DNA of 64,000 nt from Acidimicrobiia bacterium (GTDB taxonomy: Bacteria; Actinomycetota; Acidimicrobiia; Acidimicrobiales; SKKL01), in contig JBAYRL010000004.1 in NCBI GenBank assembly GCA_041676705.1, positions 1-64,000 of the forward strand. Reading direction: 5' to 3'. The notes below the pieces were generated by a model. It was not told the DNA's origin. It saw only the letters and a program-made list of their open reading frames with translations, and searched no databases. Each line of letters opens with the position of its first letter. The first letter of the stretch is position 1. Positions 8,374 to 17,929 of the stretch are shown piece by piece. The position numbers and the translations under genes were made by a program.

Positions 8374-9456
8374 CTATGATTCACAACCAATTCCGTCCTT
8401 ATCACGGTCAAAGCCGTGAGGGTCAGGCGGCAACACTCGAAAGCGTTTATGCGGTATATCCTTACAGTTTAAATCCGGTGGGTAAGGCGGAACACAAATG
8501 TCTGGGTACGCCGGGTCGCAATGAGGCTCAGTCACCAGTGGTGTTGCCGTTGCCGGGGGCAGCAGCGGTACCACAGCGACCTCAGGCCCTGTAGTCGGAG
8601 ACTGAGATGGTAACGTCGAAGACGAGGTATTTGTCGACGTGGGCGGTGTCGCTTCAAGGTGACCTCCACAACCACGCAACATATTGCGCAGCGCATCCAC
8701 CTCAGCTTGATCCGCGGTTAACCCCCATTTGGATTTTATCATGATCCACGAAGCCGCATAATCACACCAGGCGTCACGGTTTGAGGGCTGCCAATTAGCA
8801 GGGTCTTTATCGGATTTCGAGCGGTTCGAGGCCATCGTCACTGCGATTAATTGGGGTGAGTCCAGGTCATTAGCGAATTCCCGTCGACGGGCTTCATCCC
8901 ATTCCCATGCTCCTGAGCGCCATGCCTCAGCTAGGGCGACCACATGATCAATTTCTAGCTCACCCGGATCATCAGTCCAGTAATTGTCGTAGATGGATAG
9001 CCATCCGCCTCCTGGGAGACCCGGCAAAGTTTCAAGACGCTGCCGAGCCAATGCGAGACATCGTGTGTTGCATGAGGACGGCCCCGTCCAATGTTCAAAC
9101 GACGCCCGATCATATACTTGCGGTGCATGTTCTTCGGCAATAACAAGTTGATCGAGCAGGGAAATCACCACGCTCGGCTCAGGCAAAACGATCCCTGGAA
9201 TGTGTTCCAGGAGCTCATCAACCAACAAATCAAGATCTGACTCTGTCTCGATTTCTGCGTCAGAAGTCGTGGTATTGAGGGGCGAGACGGTGGAAGTGGT
9301 TGAAGCAACGGTCGTCTGTGCGGTCGTCTCAGATTGGCTGGCCTTTTCCTCATCACGAACTGCACCAGTGACCGCAAGCCCAAGCCCAAGGACAACCCAA
9401 CACACCGCTTGCACCCAGGTGGGCCAAGTACGAAATTTCGCCCAGAGCAGTTTCAT
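8374..9456 (-). CDS. Membrane-anchored or secreted HNH-type nuclease (DUF1524-like) with excalibur domain
   Basis: An N-terminal hydrophobic segment (VQAVCWVVLGLGLAVTGAV) acts as signal or anchor and is followed by a Thr/Ser-rich spacer. The central domain has LEIDHVVALAEAWRSGAWEW, RREFANDLDSP, NRSKSDKDPANW and CDYAASWIMIKSKWGL, the pattern of actinobacterial extracellular HNH/DUF1524 nucleases. The C-terminal DPHGFDRDKDGIGCES is a textbook excalibur calcium-binding end. Together these suggest a cell-surface or exported nuclease. I chose ATG at 9456; a TTG six codons earlier is possible. It converges with the DUF4214 gene. Confidence 0.78.
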   Translation of the reverse strand: MKLLWAKFRTWPTWVQAVCWVVLGLGLAVTGAVRDEEKASQSETTAQTTVASTTSTVSPLNTTTSDAEIETESDLDLLVDELLEHIPGIVLPEPSVVISLLDQLVIAEEHAPQVYDRASFEHWTGPSSCNTRCLALARQRLETLPGLPGGGWLSIYDNYWTDDPGELEIDHVVALAEAWRSGAWEWDEARRREFANDLDSPQLIAVTMASNRSKSDKDPANWQPSNRDAWCDYAASWIMIKSKWGLTADQAEVDALRNMLRGCGGHLEATPPTSTNTSSSTLPSQSPTTGPEVAVVPLLPPATATPLVTEPHCDPAYPDICVPPYPPDLNCKDIPHKRFRVLPPDPHGFDRDKDGIGCES

Positions 9457-9747
9457 GCAGTCATGGTTGCACAAGCTCGGTAAGCGCGTCGCATGGGACC
9501 GAAAACCACAGTTTCAGTTTTACCCACCCTCTGCTGAGATATAAGAAACTCCGATCCTTCAAGTGCCCAGGTCACAAATCAAGGCAAGAGGTCCGAATCT
9601 TGAGATCGTCCAAGTCTGTTCCCAAAACATCAAATCACGAGGATTTTCTGCACACTCGAATATCCGCATAATTCTAGTGTGTTGTTGAAAAAATGCTTGA
9701 TGACGGGTCTACAGTACAGAGAAAAGCGCCACCTAGGATTCTCAAGT

Positions 9748-10236
9748 ATGGATTACGACATGTCTACTGAACCCCGCATGATCATCCGCGATGTTGACCC
9801 TGAACTTTATAAGGCGATGGGCGGACTTGGCCGCTACGTACGCAGCGGCAATCTCGACGCTGGTCTACTCGCCATCGTTGATATTCGCGCTTCACAAATT
9901 AACAAGTGTGCGTGGTGCCTCGAAATGCACCAGGTACAAGCCCGAGAGGCTGGCATCGCCCAACGCCAGCTAGATCTCATTCCAGCGTGGCGTGAGGCTC
10001 GAAAGCTATACACCCCTCGTCAACAGGCCGCTTTGGCGTTCACCGAAGCAGTCACACTAATCAGCGAAGACGGTGTGCCAGATGACGTTTGGGATGATGT
10101 GAAAGCCAACTTTGAAGAAAAAGAGATCGTGCAGTTGTTAATGGCGATTGCCACCATCAACGTATACAACCGCATGAATGTGACCATGCAAACCCAAATT
10201 GGCGATGAACCTTTCCAACTACGTCGACCTGCCTAA
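9748..10236 (+). CDS. Carboxymuconolactone decarboxylase/AhpD-like protein
   Basis: The family motif NKCAWCLEMH gives the redox pair Cys54 and Cys57 and His61, as in AhpD-like alkylhydroperoxidases that relay electrons to peroxiredoxin. The flanks fit the all-helical CMD fold (LLAIVDIRASQI before, FTEAVTLISE and MAIATINVYNRMN after). About 160 residues is normal. Start at 9748 with AGGA ten bases upstream; a second ATG lies four codons on. Likely role is peroxide detoxification or a thiol-disulfide step; the substrate is not deducible. Confidence 0.85.
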   Translation: MDYDMSTEPRMIIRDVDPELYKAMGGLGRYVRSGNLDAGLLAIVDIRASQINKCAWCLEMHQVQAREAGIAQRQLDLIPAWREARKLYTPRQQAALAFTEAVTLISEDGVPDDVWDDVKANFEEKEIVQLLMAIATINVYNRMNVTMQTQIGDEPFQLRRPA

Positions 10237-10297
10237 ACCGCCATTCCAAAGATAAAAATATCGTTTAATGCCAGCAGAAAGCGGGTAGCATAAGTTT

Positions 10298-10444
10298 ATG
10301 ACTGCTTTATTGCTGTTAATCATTGCCATATTAATTTTTGGTGTTGGTGGCGTAATGAAAGGCCTCGTTTGGGCTTTCATTCTGGGTGCCGCATTCTTCA
10401 TCGCGGCGGCCTTGGCCGGTTTCGCTACCACACGTCGCGGCTAG
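10298..10444 (+). CDS. 48-residue small membrane protein
   Basis: ATG to TAG encodes a protein made almost wholly of two hydrophobic segments: LLLLIIAILIFGVGGV and LVWAFILGAAFFIAAALAGF, ending TTRRG. It is too short for most gene finders. Short proteins of this composition recur in actinobacterial genomes with unknown function. A weak AAAGCGGG lies well upstream of the ATG. It sits between the AhpD-like gene and an acyl-CoA dehydrogenase gene, all on the plus strand. Confidence 0.6.
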   Translation: MTALLLLIIAILIFGVGGVMKGLVWAFILGAAFFIAAALAGFATTRRG

Positions 10445-10522
10445 CACCTTCACCGTCAGCAATTTCACCTCTCGACCCAAAACGCTATGCTAACTTCAGC
10501 ACAAGTTTTTCTGGGGGGAAGA

Positions 10523-11785
10523 ATGGCTGACATACGTAACGAAGCTCGCGCCTGGATCGCAGAAAACTGGGATCCAAACAAGACCTTGGGTGAGTGGTGG
10601 CAAGCCTTAGCCGATGCAGGCTTGGCTTTCCCGCACTGGCCCAAGGGCTACGGTGGTCGTGGTTTAACTCGTGAAGACACTCGCATTGTTAATGAAGAGC
10701 TTCACGCCGCTAAGGCCGTCGCTCCTCCGGGAGGACTTGGTCAAATGATGGGCGGGCCGATCACGATCGACTTTGGAACCGACGAGCAAAAAGACCGTTG
10801 GTTACCAGCATTGGCATCCGGCCAAGAAGGCTGGTGCCAGCTCTTTAGCGAACCTGGCGCTGGCTCCGACTTAGCGAGTGCCCAAACTCGAGCCGTGCGA
10901 GATGGTGACGTTTGGATCGTTAATGGTCAAAAAGTGTGGACCTCAGGTGCCGTTGGTGCCACGCGGGGCATGCTGGTGGCTCGCACCAATATGGACGCCC
11001 CCAAACATCGCGGCATCAGCTACTTCATAATCGACATGGATCAACCCGGCATCGAGATCCGCCCGTTAAAGCAAATGAACGGCCAAGCCCACTTCAATGA
11101 GGTGTTCTTTAGCGACGCTGTTGTGCGTCACGAAGACATGCTGGCTGGCGTCGACGTTGGTTGGCAGGTTGCGGTGGCCACCCTGGCCTATGAACGCCAG
11201 GGCCTAGGCAGTCGCGGCGCACCAGGTGGAATTGTGGCTGGAACCCCTGGACAGAAGTTGGGCGATCTTGACCGCCCGATGAGTGAGCTCATCGATATTG
11301 CCACCAAACAGCGTGGAGCTGCCGAGCGGGCCCAAACCGCCCGTGGACCACGTTCGGTAATTAAGCTGGCCGAAGAAATGGGCAAGACCAACGACCCGAT
11401 CATTCGTCAACGCCTAGCCGACCTCTATATCTTCTCGGAAGTGCAGCGCTTCACGGCCCTGCGCTCCCGTGCCGCCATAGCTGCCGGGCGTCAACCCGGC
11501 CCCGAGGTTTCCATTGCGAAATTGGCCGCTTCGGAACAAGTGCGACGGGTCCGCGATTTGTCGATGGCGATCTTAGGTCCATATGGCACCCTGATTGGTG
11601 ATGACGCACCGCAAGACGGGGTCTTCCAACAGATCACCTTGTCGGCTCATGGCTCATCAATTGCCGGTGGAACCGATGAAATTCAGCGCAACATCATCGG
11701 CGAACGGGTCTTAGGTCTACCAAAAGAACCCCAGGTCGACCGAGACGTTCCGTTCAAAGAGCTGCGGGTTGGAACACAACGTTAA
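10523..11785 (+). CDS. Acyl-CoA dehydrogenase family protein
   Basis: About 420 residues with the full family layout: an N-terminal helical domain (PHWPKGYGGRGL), a middle beta domain with LFSEPGAGSDLASAQTRAV and VNGQKVWTSGA, and a C-terminal helical domain ending SIAGGTDEIQRNIIGERVLGLP, where the TDEIQ segment positions FAD. It oxidises an acyl-CoA thioester at alpha-beta and passes electrons to ETF; chain length cannot be read. The start at 10523 is supported by GGGGGGAAGA directly upstream. An insertion around residues 225-270 (GLGSRGAPGG..., AAERAQTARG) is longer than in short-chain enzymes. Confidence 0.9.
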   Translation: MADIRNEARAWIAENWDPNKTLGEWWQALADAGLAFPHWPKGYGGRGLTREDTRIVNEELHAAKAVAPPGGLGQMMGGPITIDFGTDEQKDRWLPALASGQEGWCQLFSEPGAGSDLASAQTRAVRDGDVWIVNGQKVWTSGAVGATRGMLVARTNMDAPKHRGISYFIIDMDQPGIEIRPLKQMNGQAHFNEVFFSDAVVRHEDMLAGVDVGWQVAVATLAYERQGLGSRGAPGGIVAGTPGQKLGDLDRPMSELIDIATKQRGAAERAQTARGPRSVIKLAEEMGKTNDPIIRQRLADLYIFSEVQRFTALRSRAAIAAGRQPGPEVSIAKLAASEQVRRVRDLSMAILGPYGTLIGDDAPQDGVFQQITLSAHGSSIAGGTDEIQRNIIGERVLGLPKEPQVDRDVPFKELRVGTQR

Positions 11786-11845
11786 CCACCCGCCTCATAG
11801 GTATTGTGGGGCCGCGAGCTTAAACGACTAGCGTTTCTGATCACC

Positions 11846-13297
11846 ATGAAACGAATAGGTATCTTGGTGGTGGCATACAACGCTGCCACCACGCTCGCAA
11901 AGACACTTGATCGCATACCCGAGGACTTTCGTCCCCGCATTGATGCCATCTTGGTGAGTGATGACCACAGTGACGACGACACCTATCTAATCGGCCTCGG
12001 CTACCAGCAGCAGTCGAATCTTCCGATCACGGTCATTCGGACACATGAAAATCTGGGCTATGGCGGCAACCAAAAGCTAGGCTACCGCTGGGCCATAGAA
12101 AACAACCTCGACATCGTCGTGCTTTTACACGGTGATGGTCAGTACGCCCCTGAGCTTCTACCCGACATTGTGGCACCGCTTGAAGCGGGCAGTGCCGATG
12201 CTGTCTTTGGTTCGCGAATGATGGAACGCGGCCGAGCTCGCAAGGGCGGTATGCCGCTTTACAAGTATGTCGGTAACAAGATTCTCACCCGTATGGAAAA
12301 CGCGGTAGCTGGTGCGAACTTGTCGGAGTGGCACTCGGGCTATCGTGCCTATGCCACCGATGCCTTGGCCGATATTCCCTTTGAGCGAAACGACGACGGC
12401 TTCAACTTCGACACCCAGATCATTGTGCAGATGTTGGAAGCCGGAAAGCGCATCAAAGAGATTCCGATTCCTACCTACTATGGCGACGAAATCTCTTATG
12501 TGAACGGTCTGGTCTACGCCAAAGACATCACCAATGATGTGCTGCGCTATCGCCTCCACAAAATGGGCTTCGGTACCGGTGAATTGGCTTTTGCGTCGAA
12601 TGTTTATGAAACCAAGGTTGGCGCCCACAGCTCTCACGCCAAGCTTCTCGACTGGGCCAACGCCAACCAACCGTTAAAGATTTTGGATTTGGGCTGTTCA
12701 GATGGGGTGCTTAGCGGACATCTAACCCGCGCTGGCCATTCCGTTACCGCCGTTGATATTGAGGCCCACCCTAATATTGCCACCCGATGCGAACGTTTCG
12801 TTAAGGCCAACCTAGATCTTGGCATCCCCGACGAGATTAACGACCAATTCGACCTCGTACTGGCAGCCGATGTTTTAGAACACGTTCGTAACCCCGAGCG
12901 CCTTCTAGAAGATGCCAAAAAACGCTTGGCCCCTGGTGGACGCATCTTGGTCAGCGTGCCCAACTTTGGGCATTGGTATCCGCGGTTTCGCACCTTGCTG
13001 GGAGTCTTCGATTACGACCGCCGCGGCATTCTTGATGTCACCCACGTACGCTTCTTCACCAAACGCAGCTTCTTATCACTAGCTTCACGTTCAGGTTTGA
13101 AACCCGTCCGTTTCGACAGCACTGGCCTACCCCTAGAGGTGAAAGACCGGGGGGCGGCCAAGCCGAACCAAGACGGACAACCAGACACCTCACCACATCA
13201 TGAGCCCGGTCGACTCACTAAAGCCGATCGCCTATTGGCTTCGATTTGGCCCACCATGTTTGGGTACCAGTTCCTCTTTGAACTAGTACCCGAATGA
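11846..13297 (+). CDS. Fused family 2 glycosyltransferase and SAM-dependent methyltransferase
   Basis: Residues about 1-230 are a GT-A fold: ILVVAYNAATTL, a DDHSDDDT nucleotide-sugar region, LHGDGQYAPELL (DxD-like) and GSRMM, typical of dolichyl-phosphate-mannose-synthase-like enzymes. Residues about 270-440 are a class I methyltransferase with ILDLGCSDGVLSGHL (SAM loop), VTAVDIE and LVLAADVLEHV. One protein could therefore transfer a sugar to a lipid or glycan and methylate it, or act on two steps of the same envelope glycolipid. Start at ATG 11846. The final codons lie in a 15-16 bp tandem duplication that spans the stop. Confidence 0.85.
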   Translation: MKRIGILVVAYNAATTLAKTLDRIPEDFRPRIDAILVSDDHSDDDTYLIGLGYQQQSNLPITVIRTHENLGYGGNQKLGYRWAIENNLDIVVLLHGDGQYAPELLPDIVAPLEAGSADAVFGSRMMERGRARKGGMPLYKYVGNKILTRMENAVAGANLSEWHSGYRAYATDALADIPFERNDDGFNFDTQIIVQMLEAGKRIKEIPIPTYYGDEISYVNGLVYAKDITNDVLRYRLHKMGFGTGELAFASNVYETKVGAHSSHAKLLDWANANQPLKILDLGCSDGVLSGHLTRAGHSVTAVDIEAHPNIATRCERFVKANLDLGIPDEINDQFDLVLAADVLEHVRNPERLLEDAKKRLAPGGRILVSVPNFGHWYPRFRTLLGVFDYDRRGILDVTHVRFFTKRSFLSLASRSGLKPVRFDSTGLPLEVKDRGAAKPNQDGQPDTSPHHEPGRLTKADRLLASIWPTMFGYQFLFELVPE

Positions 13298-13310
13298 ACT
13301 AGTACCCGAA
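13280..13310 (+). repeat. 16-bp tandem duplication across a stop codon
   Basis: GAACTAGTACCCGAAT occurs at 13280-13295 and again, but for the last base, at 13296-13310. The first copy encodes the last residues of the glycosyltransferase-methyltransferase and supplies the T of its TGA. It looks like a replication-slippage product. Confidence 0.8.
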
Positions 13311-13320
13311 AGCGATCACT

Positions 13321-13352
13321 AGCCCAGCCAACCGTTTCAGCTTGGGCTGTTT
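13321..13352. terminator. Hairpin between convergent genes
   Basis: AGCCCA pairs with TGGGCT over a 16-base loop and is followed by GTTT on the plus strand. It lies between the stop of the glycosyltransferase gene and the stop of the phosphotransferase gene, so it may terminate one or both. The T-tract is short. Confidence 0.45.
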
Positions 13353-13369
13353 CTAGCTGAGCAGCTTGA

Positions 13370-14434
13370 TTATTTCTGGGCCAGAAGATCTTGAGCTAGT
13401 CCTGAACGGCGAATGACCTCGTTCCCCATGGCAACCGAACTTTTCACCGATTCTTCACTGGCGTCAGCCATGGCACCAGTGGCAAAACGAACGAAAACAC
13501 CTTCCAAAATGCAGGCCAGCCGCCAATGAGCAAAGGCGATGTAGTAGTTCAAATCTGACAGGTCAAGATCAGACTTCGACGCGTACCGTTCTATCAGCTC
13601 GGCCCGGGTTGGGAAGCCTGGAGCGGCTGAAGCAGCACCGATAGCGGCCCCTTCGTCTTCACGGTCGGCCCAGAACATCAACATGGTGGCTAAATCGGCC
13701 ACCGGGTCACCGAGCGTGCATAGTTCCCAGTCCAAAACGGCGATGATTTTGCCGTCGGCACCATACATACAGTTATCGAGCCGATAGTCAGCATGGGCCA
13801 ATGAAACTCTTTGTTGTTCTGGCTTCATGGCAACCAACTGGTCGTGTACCTGCGTCACTATCTCAGCTGGTCTAAAAACTCCGCCTTCTCGGGCTTGATC
13901 TTGTGAGGCGTGGAATTGGCTGTTCCAACGTTTTAGTTGACGACCCAGATAGTCTTCTCGCTTACCCAAGTCACCCAAACCAACCTCGTCGGGGTCGACG
14001 TTGTGCAAATCTACTAGCACATCGGCCAAATCGAGCCCGGCGGCGAGGCGCTTTTCAACTGGGAAAGCGGCCTCAACATCCTCGAGGGTACGCAGAATGT
14101 ATCCATCCATGAAGCTCATGACATAGAACGAGGCGCCGTTCACCGTCGGATCGTCGCAGTAGCCATAAGTTTCAGGTACCGGCACGTTGGTGTCTTGAAG
14201 CGCCGAAATCACTCGATATTCACGACCCATGTCGTGGGCACTGGCCAAAACGTGGCTAACGGGTGGACGACGTAACACCACCTTGCGACCAACAGCATCG
14301 GTCACGGCGTAGGTTAGGTTCGAACGGCCACCAGCGATCAGATCAAAGGTCAAGGGTGGGGTGATTGGCGGAGTGTTCGTCACCATCCAATCCGTGACCT
14401 TTTCTACGTCAATGCCATCCATTAAAGCCCCCAT
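13370..14434 (-). CDS. Phosphotransferase (APH/choline kinase fold) family protein
   Basis: 354 residues with kinase-like motifs: GGRSNLTYAV near the N-terminus (P-loop-like strand), KVVLRRPP (ATP-lysine strand), the catalytic loop HADYRLDN (His214, Asp216, Asn221) and the metal-binding VLDWELCTLGDP. This subgroup, related to the N-terminal half of mammalian ACAD10/11, often sits beside acyl-CoA dehydrogenases in actinobacteria and may phosphorylate hydroxyacyl-CoA-type substrates; the substrate here is inference. Two ATGs, at 14434 and 14422, compete; GGGGGC before the second makes it attractive. Confidence 0.82.
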   Translation of the reverse strand: MGALMDGIDVEKVTDWMVTNTPPITPPLTFDLIAGGRSNLTYAVTDAVGRKVVLRRPPVSHVLASAHDMGREYRVISALQDTNVPVPETYGYCDDPTVNGASFYVMSFMDGYILRTLEDVEAAFPVEKRLAAGLDLADVLVDLHNVDPDEVGLGDLGKREDYLGRQLKRWNSQFHASQDQAREGGVFRPAEIVTQVHDQLVAMKPEQQRVSLAHADYRLDNCMYGADGKIIAVLDWELCTLGDPVADLATMLMFWADREDEGAAIGAASAAPGFPTRAELIERYASKSDLDLSDLNYYIAFAHWRLACILEGVFVRFATGAMADASEESVKSSVAMGNEVIRRSGLAQDLLAQK

Positions 14435-14486
14435 AGAGAGAATCGTTTACGTCCAAAGACGCTAGTCGTTTCCGCGCCCTAAGTGG

Positions 14487-15743
14487 TTAACGCACGAAAT
14501 GACTTACCACCTCGACGTGCGGAGTATCGGCAAATAGATCAACCAAGGTCGACCGCTTTAGCTGCCATCCACTAGCTCGAAGCAACGACACATCACGCCC
14601 TAGGGCACCAGCATCACAGCTAACCAAAGCCAAACTGGTCGCTCCGGTAGCATTAATTTTTGCGACTCCGTCTTTGGCCAAACCGGATCGTGGTGGATCG
14701 GCAATGACGGCGTCAACCGCTACCGGCTTCCAGCGCTCAACCGCCACCCTATCCACCCTCGTTGAGCGATGGTGTACTAGGTTCGCGTTAGCTAAATTAA
14801 CTTTGGCGTCGGCTACCGAGCTGGCCGAACGTTCGACCGCCACCACTGGCGTACCAACAGGTGCCACGGCACTAAAGAGCCCAACTCCGCAATAAAGATC
14901 GGCCACCCGAGCTTGGGGCTCAACCTCAACTAAAGCTTTAGATACCGTGTCAACAAGGGCGGTGGCACCATCGTGGCGGCTTTGGAAGAACGATTGAGCT
15001 GAGATTCGAAGGGTAACCCCATTCACCTCTTCGTGGTACCAGGCACGGCGGCCAGCTTTTAACTCATCGGCACCCACCACGACTACGTCGGACGGCAGCA
15101 TTACCTCGGCAGCATTGGGGTACACCAGCGCCAAGCGTTCACCGGTCTTAGCTCCGGCACGCAGCACTACCTCATGAGCCGAACCAAACCGCCCCTCGAC
15201 CAACAACTCCTCAACTAAGGGATGCGCCATTCGACACGAATCAACCACCACGGCGCGGTGCTCACGTTTGGCGCGAAAGCCGCCACGGCCCGCGTCAACC
15301 AAAGCTCGAACCGTCGTGCGAAAACCGCTCTCAACTAAATGAGCACCAAGTTCAACCGGCGGATCAACATGTCCACCAAGTCGGGAAACTGCTTGGGTGA
15401 CCATGTCTAGCTTGTGACGAAGCTGGGCTTCATAAGCCAAATTTCCCCAGCCGCAGCCACCACAACCTTGGTGTAAATGTGGGCACACCCCGTGAATCCG
15501 CTCAGCTCCGGCGTTCAAGACTTCAGAAACTTCAGCCTTCAAATACCGTTTAGCCCGTGTGTGCACCACCGCCTGAACGTGATCGCCAGGAAAGGCCCCT
15601 TCCACAAAGACCACTTCGCCGCTTGGCAAGCGCGCTACCCCGTCGCCGCCCACCGCCACCGATGTGATCGTAGCGTTTACAACTTCGGGTGGGTCATTTC
15701 TTAGGGCCACGTTGCTTAAGCGTAGGCTATATAGGACCCACAT
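14487..15743 (-). CDS. TrmA/RumA-type RNA (uracil-5-)-methyltransferase
   Basis: An N-terminal TRAM-like segment (ATITSVAVGGDGVARL, VEGAFPGDHV) is followed by the iron-sulfur cysteines CPHLHQGCGGCGWG, which identify the RlmD/RlmC/TrmFO-independent m5U family. The C-terminal Rossmann domain has VADLYCGVGLFSA, VIADPPRSGL and LVSCDAGALGRD, where the Cys is the catalytic nucleophile. At 418 residues it is complete. The start is unsure: the listed ATG at 15743 adds about 20 residues before the TRAM-like part. It diverges from rpe with only 29 bp between starts, so promoters overlap. Confidence 0.85.
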   Translation of the reverse strand: MWVLYSLRLSNVALRNDPPEVVNATITSVAVGGDGVARLPSGEVVFVEGAFPGDHVQAVVHTRAKRYLKAEVSEVLNAGAERIHGVCPHLHQGCGGCGWGNLAYEAQLRHKLDMVTQAVSRLGGHVDPPVELGAHLVESGFRTTVRALVDAGRGGFRAKREHRAVVVDSCRMAHPLVEELLVEGRFGSAHEVVLRAGAKTGERLALVYPNAAEVMLPSDVVVVGADELKAGRRAWYHEEVNGVTLRISAQSFFQSRHDGATALVDTVSKALVEVEPQARVADLYCGVGLFSAVAPVGTPVVAVERSASSVADAKVNLANANLVHHRSTRVDRVAVERWKPVAVDAVIADPPRSGLAKDGVAKINATGATSLALVSCDAGALGRDVSLLRASGWQLKRSTLVDLFADTPHVEVVSHFVR

Positions 15744-15772
15744 CCGCTTTCTTATAGGAACACATCATCCCC

Positions 15773-16474
15773 ATGCCTGTGTCATCGCTACCCGAGCGTC
15801 GAATCCAAATTGTTCCCTCGGTATTGCCAGCCGATTTTTCTCGTTTAGGTGACGAGTGTGTAGCGCTACAAGAAGCTGGTGTAGATCGCATTCAATGGGA
15901 TGTTATGGACGGTAACTTCGTTCCCAACCTCACTTTCGGCCCTGATGTAATAGCGGCCGTACGTCCACACGTAACGGTTCCATTTGAGGCCCATTTGATG
16001 GTGGAACGCCCCGATGAGCTGGCCCATCGTTACGTTGAGGCGGGCTGTGAGATGTTGATTGTTCATGCCGAGAGCACCAAACATCTACACCGAAGTTTGA
16101 AGCTGGTACGCGAATTGGGTGCCCAACCAGCGGTGGCGCTCAACCCTTCCACCCCGGTGGAAGATATTGTGCACGTGTTGGATCTAGTCGACATGGTCCT
16201 GATTATGACCGTGAACCCTGGGTTTGGGGGGCAGGCCTACATATCCACCATGGAGCCGAAAATTCGCCAGTTGCGCCAACTAATCGTTGATCAAAATCTT
16301 GATGTTGATATCGAGGTTGACGGCGGTATTGGGCCAACCACCATCAAAGGCGCGGCTCATGCCGGCGCCAACGTATTAGTAGCGGGTTCAGCGCTCTATC
16401 GTGATCCACAAGGCTTAACTCATGCCGTTGCCGAACTACGTGAATTAGCCACCAGCGCCATCACCTCTGCTTGA
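15773..16474 (+). CDS. rpe: Ribulose-phosphate 3-epimerase
   Basis: Interconverts ribulose-5-phosphate and xylulose-5-phosphate in the pentose phosphate pathway. TIM-barrel landmarks are present in order: VPSVLPADFSRLGDE, QWDVMDGNFVPNLTFGPDV (metal-binding His position in the family is in the next strand, FEAHLMVE), MTVNPGFGGQAYI, IEVDGGIGPTT (catalytic Asp) and VAGSALY at the phosphate site. 233 residues is slightly longer than usual because of a short N-terminal lead. Divergent from the RNA methyltransferase gene and followed 3 bases later by a lipoprotein gene. Confidence 0.95.
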   Translation: MPVSSLPERRIQIVPSVLPADFSRLGDECVALQEAGVDRIQWDVMDGNFVPNLTFGPDVIAAVRPHVTVPFEAHLMVERPDELAHRYVEAGCEMLIVHAESTKHLHRSLKLVRELGAQPAVALNPSTPVEDIVHVLDLVDMVLIMTVNPGFGGQAYISTMEPKIRQLRQLIVDQNLDVDIEVDGGIGPTTIKGAAHAGANVLVAGSALYRDPQGLTHAVAELRELATSAITSA

Positions 16475-16477
16475 CCC

Positions 16478-16888
16478 GTGCGAAGTACAAGCCTCATTCG
16501 TGCCGCTGTGAGCGCCGTCGCCATCGCGACAATCGCGCTCAGCACAGCTTGTTCCAGCGCTAACTCGGTAGAGGAATTCTGTGCTCTAGCTAAGACCCAT
16601 GAAAGCGTCGGTCCGCTCTTCCCGCACCGACTTGATGGTGAGCCGGTGCCGAATTATGAAGCCCTGGAATGGCTCCGCGATTTGTCGGATCAAGCGCCAG
16701 ACGAAGTGTCATCTGAGCTAGAAATATTGGTAGCTGAGGCTGAAGCCCTGGTTGCGCAAGCTGAGGCCCGACAGAGCTCTAACCCCGACGTGTCAATACC
16801 GGAAGCGCCCACCAAGGCCAGTGTCGATTCGGCTCAGCTAGCGGTAATTAGCTATTTCAACAACATCTGTGAAGTTGATGTGAGCTAG
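16478..16888 (+). CDS. Small predicted lipoprotein
   Basis: 136 residues starting at a GTG three bases after the rpe stop, so probably co-transcribed. Signal peptide with lipobox LSTACSS, then an Ala/Glu-rich helical body (LVAEAEALVAQAEARQ) and a second Cys near the C-terminus (NNICEVDVS). No family recognised. Similar short lipoproteins with one internal Cys pair are frequent in this phylum; a role at the outer face of the membrane is all that can be inferred. Confidence 0.7.
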   Translation: MRSTSLIRAAVSAVAIATIALSTACSSANSVEEFCALAKTHESVGPLFPHRLDGEPVPNYEALEWLRDLSDQAPDEVSSELEILVAEAEALVAQAEARQSSNPDVSIPEAPTKASVDSAQLAVISYFNNICEVDVS

Positions 16889-16981
16889 AACACCTACGAG
16901 ATTGATGTGGGCTAGCTGAGACGACTTCTAAATTTAGCCAAGCACACTAAATGTGGCTCGACGACCCTTCGTTGACGAGCC

Positions 16982-17611
16982 TTAGTTGATGTCCCCGCGC
17001 CGAGAAATCACTCGGTCAATAATTCCGTAATCTTTGGCTTCCTCAGCGGTAAACCAACGGTCACGATCGGAATCAGCAGTAATTTGCTCCACGCTTTGGC
17101 CCGTGTGGAAAGCAATCCGTTCCGCCATCAAACGCTTGGTGTACGCCATTTGTTCAGCCTGAATGGCGATGTCGGTGGCTTGACCTTGCACCCCACCCAA
17201 CGGCTGGTGCATAAGGATCCGAGCATGGGGCAATGAGAATCGCATACCCGGTTCCCCTGCACACAACAGGAACTGGCCCATTGATGCCCCCAGGCCCATG
17301 CAGATAGTGCCCACCTTGGGGCTAATGAATTGCATGGTGTCGTAAATCGCCATGCCGGCCGTTACCGAACCGCCTGGTGAGTTGATGTAGAGCCAAATAT
17401 CGGCTTCAGGGTCTTCACCTTCCAAAAACAGCATTTGGGCGGTAAGCAAGTTCGCTACTTGGTCGTTTACTTCTGAACCTAAATAGACAATTCGCGACTT
17501 CAAGAGCCGGTTAAAAATGTCCATCGACGGATCGAATCCACCAGGGCCACCGGCCATAGATTGAGCGTTAGAAGCAGCCAATGGCGAAGTGACAAGGCCT
17601 GGGTTGTCCAT
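16982..17611 (-). CDS. clpP: ATP-dependent Clp protease proteolytic subunit
   Basis: Forms the heptameric serine-protease ring that degrades proteins fed by ClpX/ClpC, including tmRNA-tagged ones. Catalytic triad visible: Ser110 in GLGASMGQF, His135 in ILMHQPLGG and Asp184 in [27 protein letters not shown] is the oxyanion-hole strand region. An N-terminal 28-residue extension precedes [15 protein letters not shown] and is probably a processed propeptide. ATG at 17611 has a strong AAGGGAG site. No second clpP or clpX lies next to it, unlike the usual actinobacterial clpP1P2-clpX cluster. Confidence 0.95.
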   Translation of the reverse strand: MDNPGLVTSPLAASNAQSMAGGPGGFDPSMDIFNRLLKSRIVYLGSEVNDQVANLLTAQMLFLEGEDPEADIWLYINSPGGSVTAGMAIYDTMQFISPKVGTICMGLGASMGQFLLCAGEPGMRFSLPHARILMHQPLGGVQGQATDIAIQAEQMAYTKRLMAERIAFHTGQSVEQITADSDRDRWFTAEEAKDYGIIDRVISRRGDIN

Positions 17612-17755
17612 GGATCTCCCTTAATGAGTTGAAGAGGTTGCGATAGTTCTTTAACCAATTTACCCGCGATACTGGGAATCAGTGGCGTGGCTTACCAAAG
17701 CTAGCCGTTCCGCTATGTTGCGCGCCTTACCAGCGGCTATCGTAGATACCGCTAC

Positions 17756-17837
17756 GCGGACGTGGCGGAATTGGCAGACGCGCCAGGTTTAGGTCCTGGT
17801 GCCGAAAGGCGTGGGGGTTCGAGTCCCCCCGTCCGCA
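17756..17837 (+). tRNA. tRNA-Leu (anticodon TAG)
   Basis: Acceptor GCGGACG pairs with CGTCCGC. The anticodon stem CCAGG/CCTGG frames loop TTTAGGT (anticodon TAG). A long variable arm (TGCCGAAAGGCGT region) and a T arm GGGGG-TTCGAGT-CCCCC complete a class II tRNA. CCA is not encoded. Confidence 0.93.
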
Positions 17838-17929
17838 CGAAAAATTATTAGATGGAACCGGTGGGAACCTGGCGAATCCACCCATCCATTGATCGTTGGA
17901 TCTGCCTGTTTGGTGAATGGTTGGCTGGT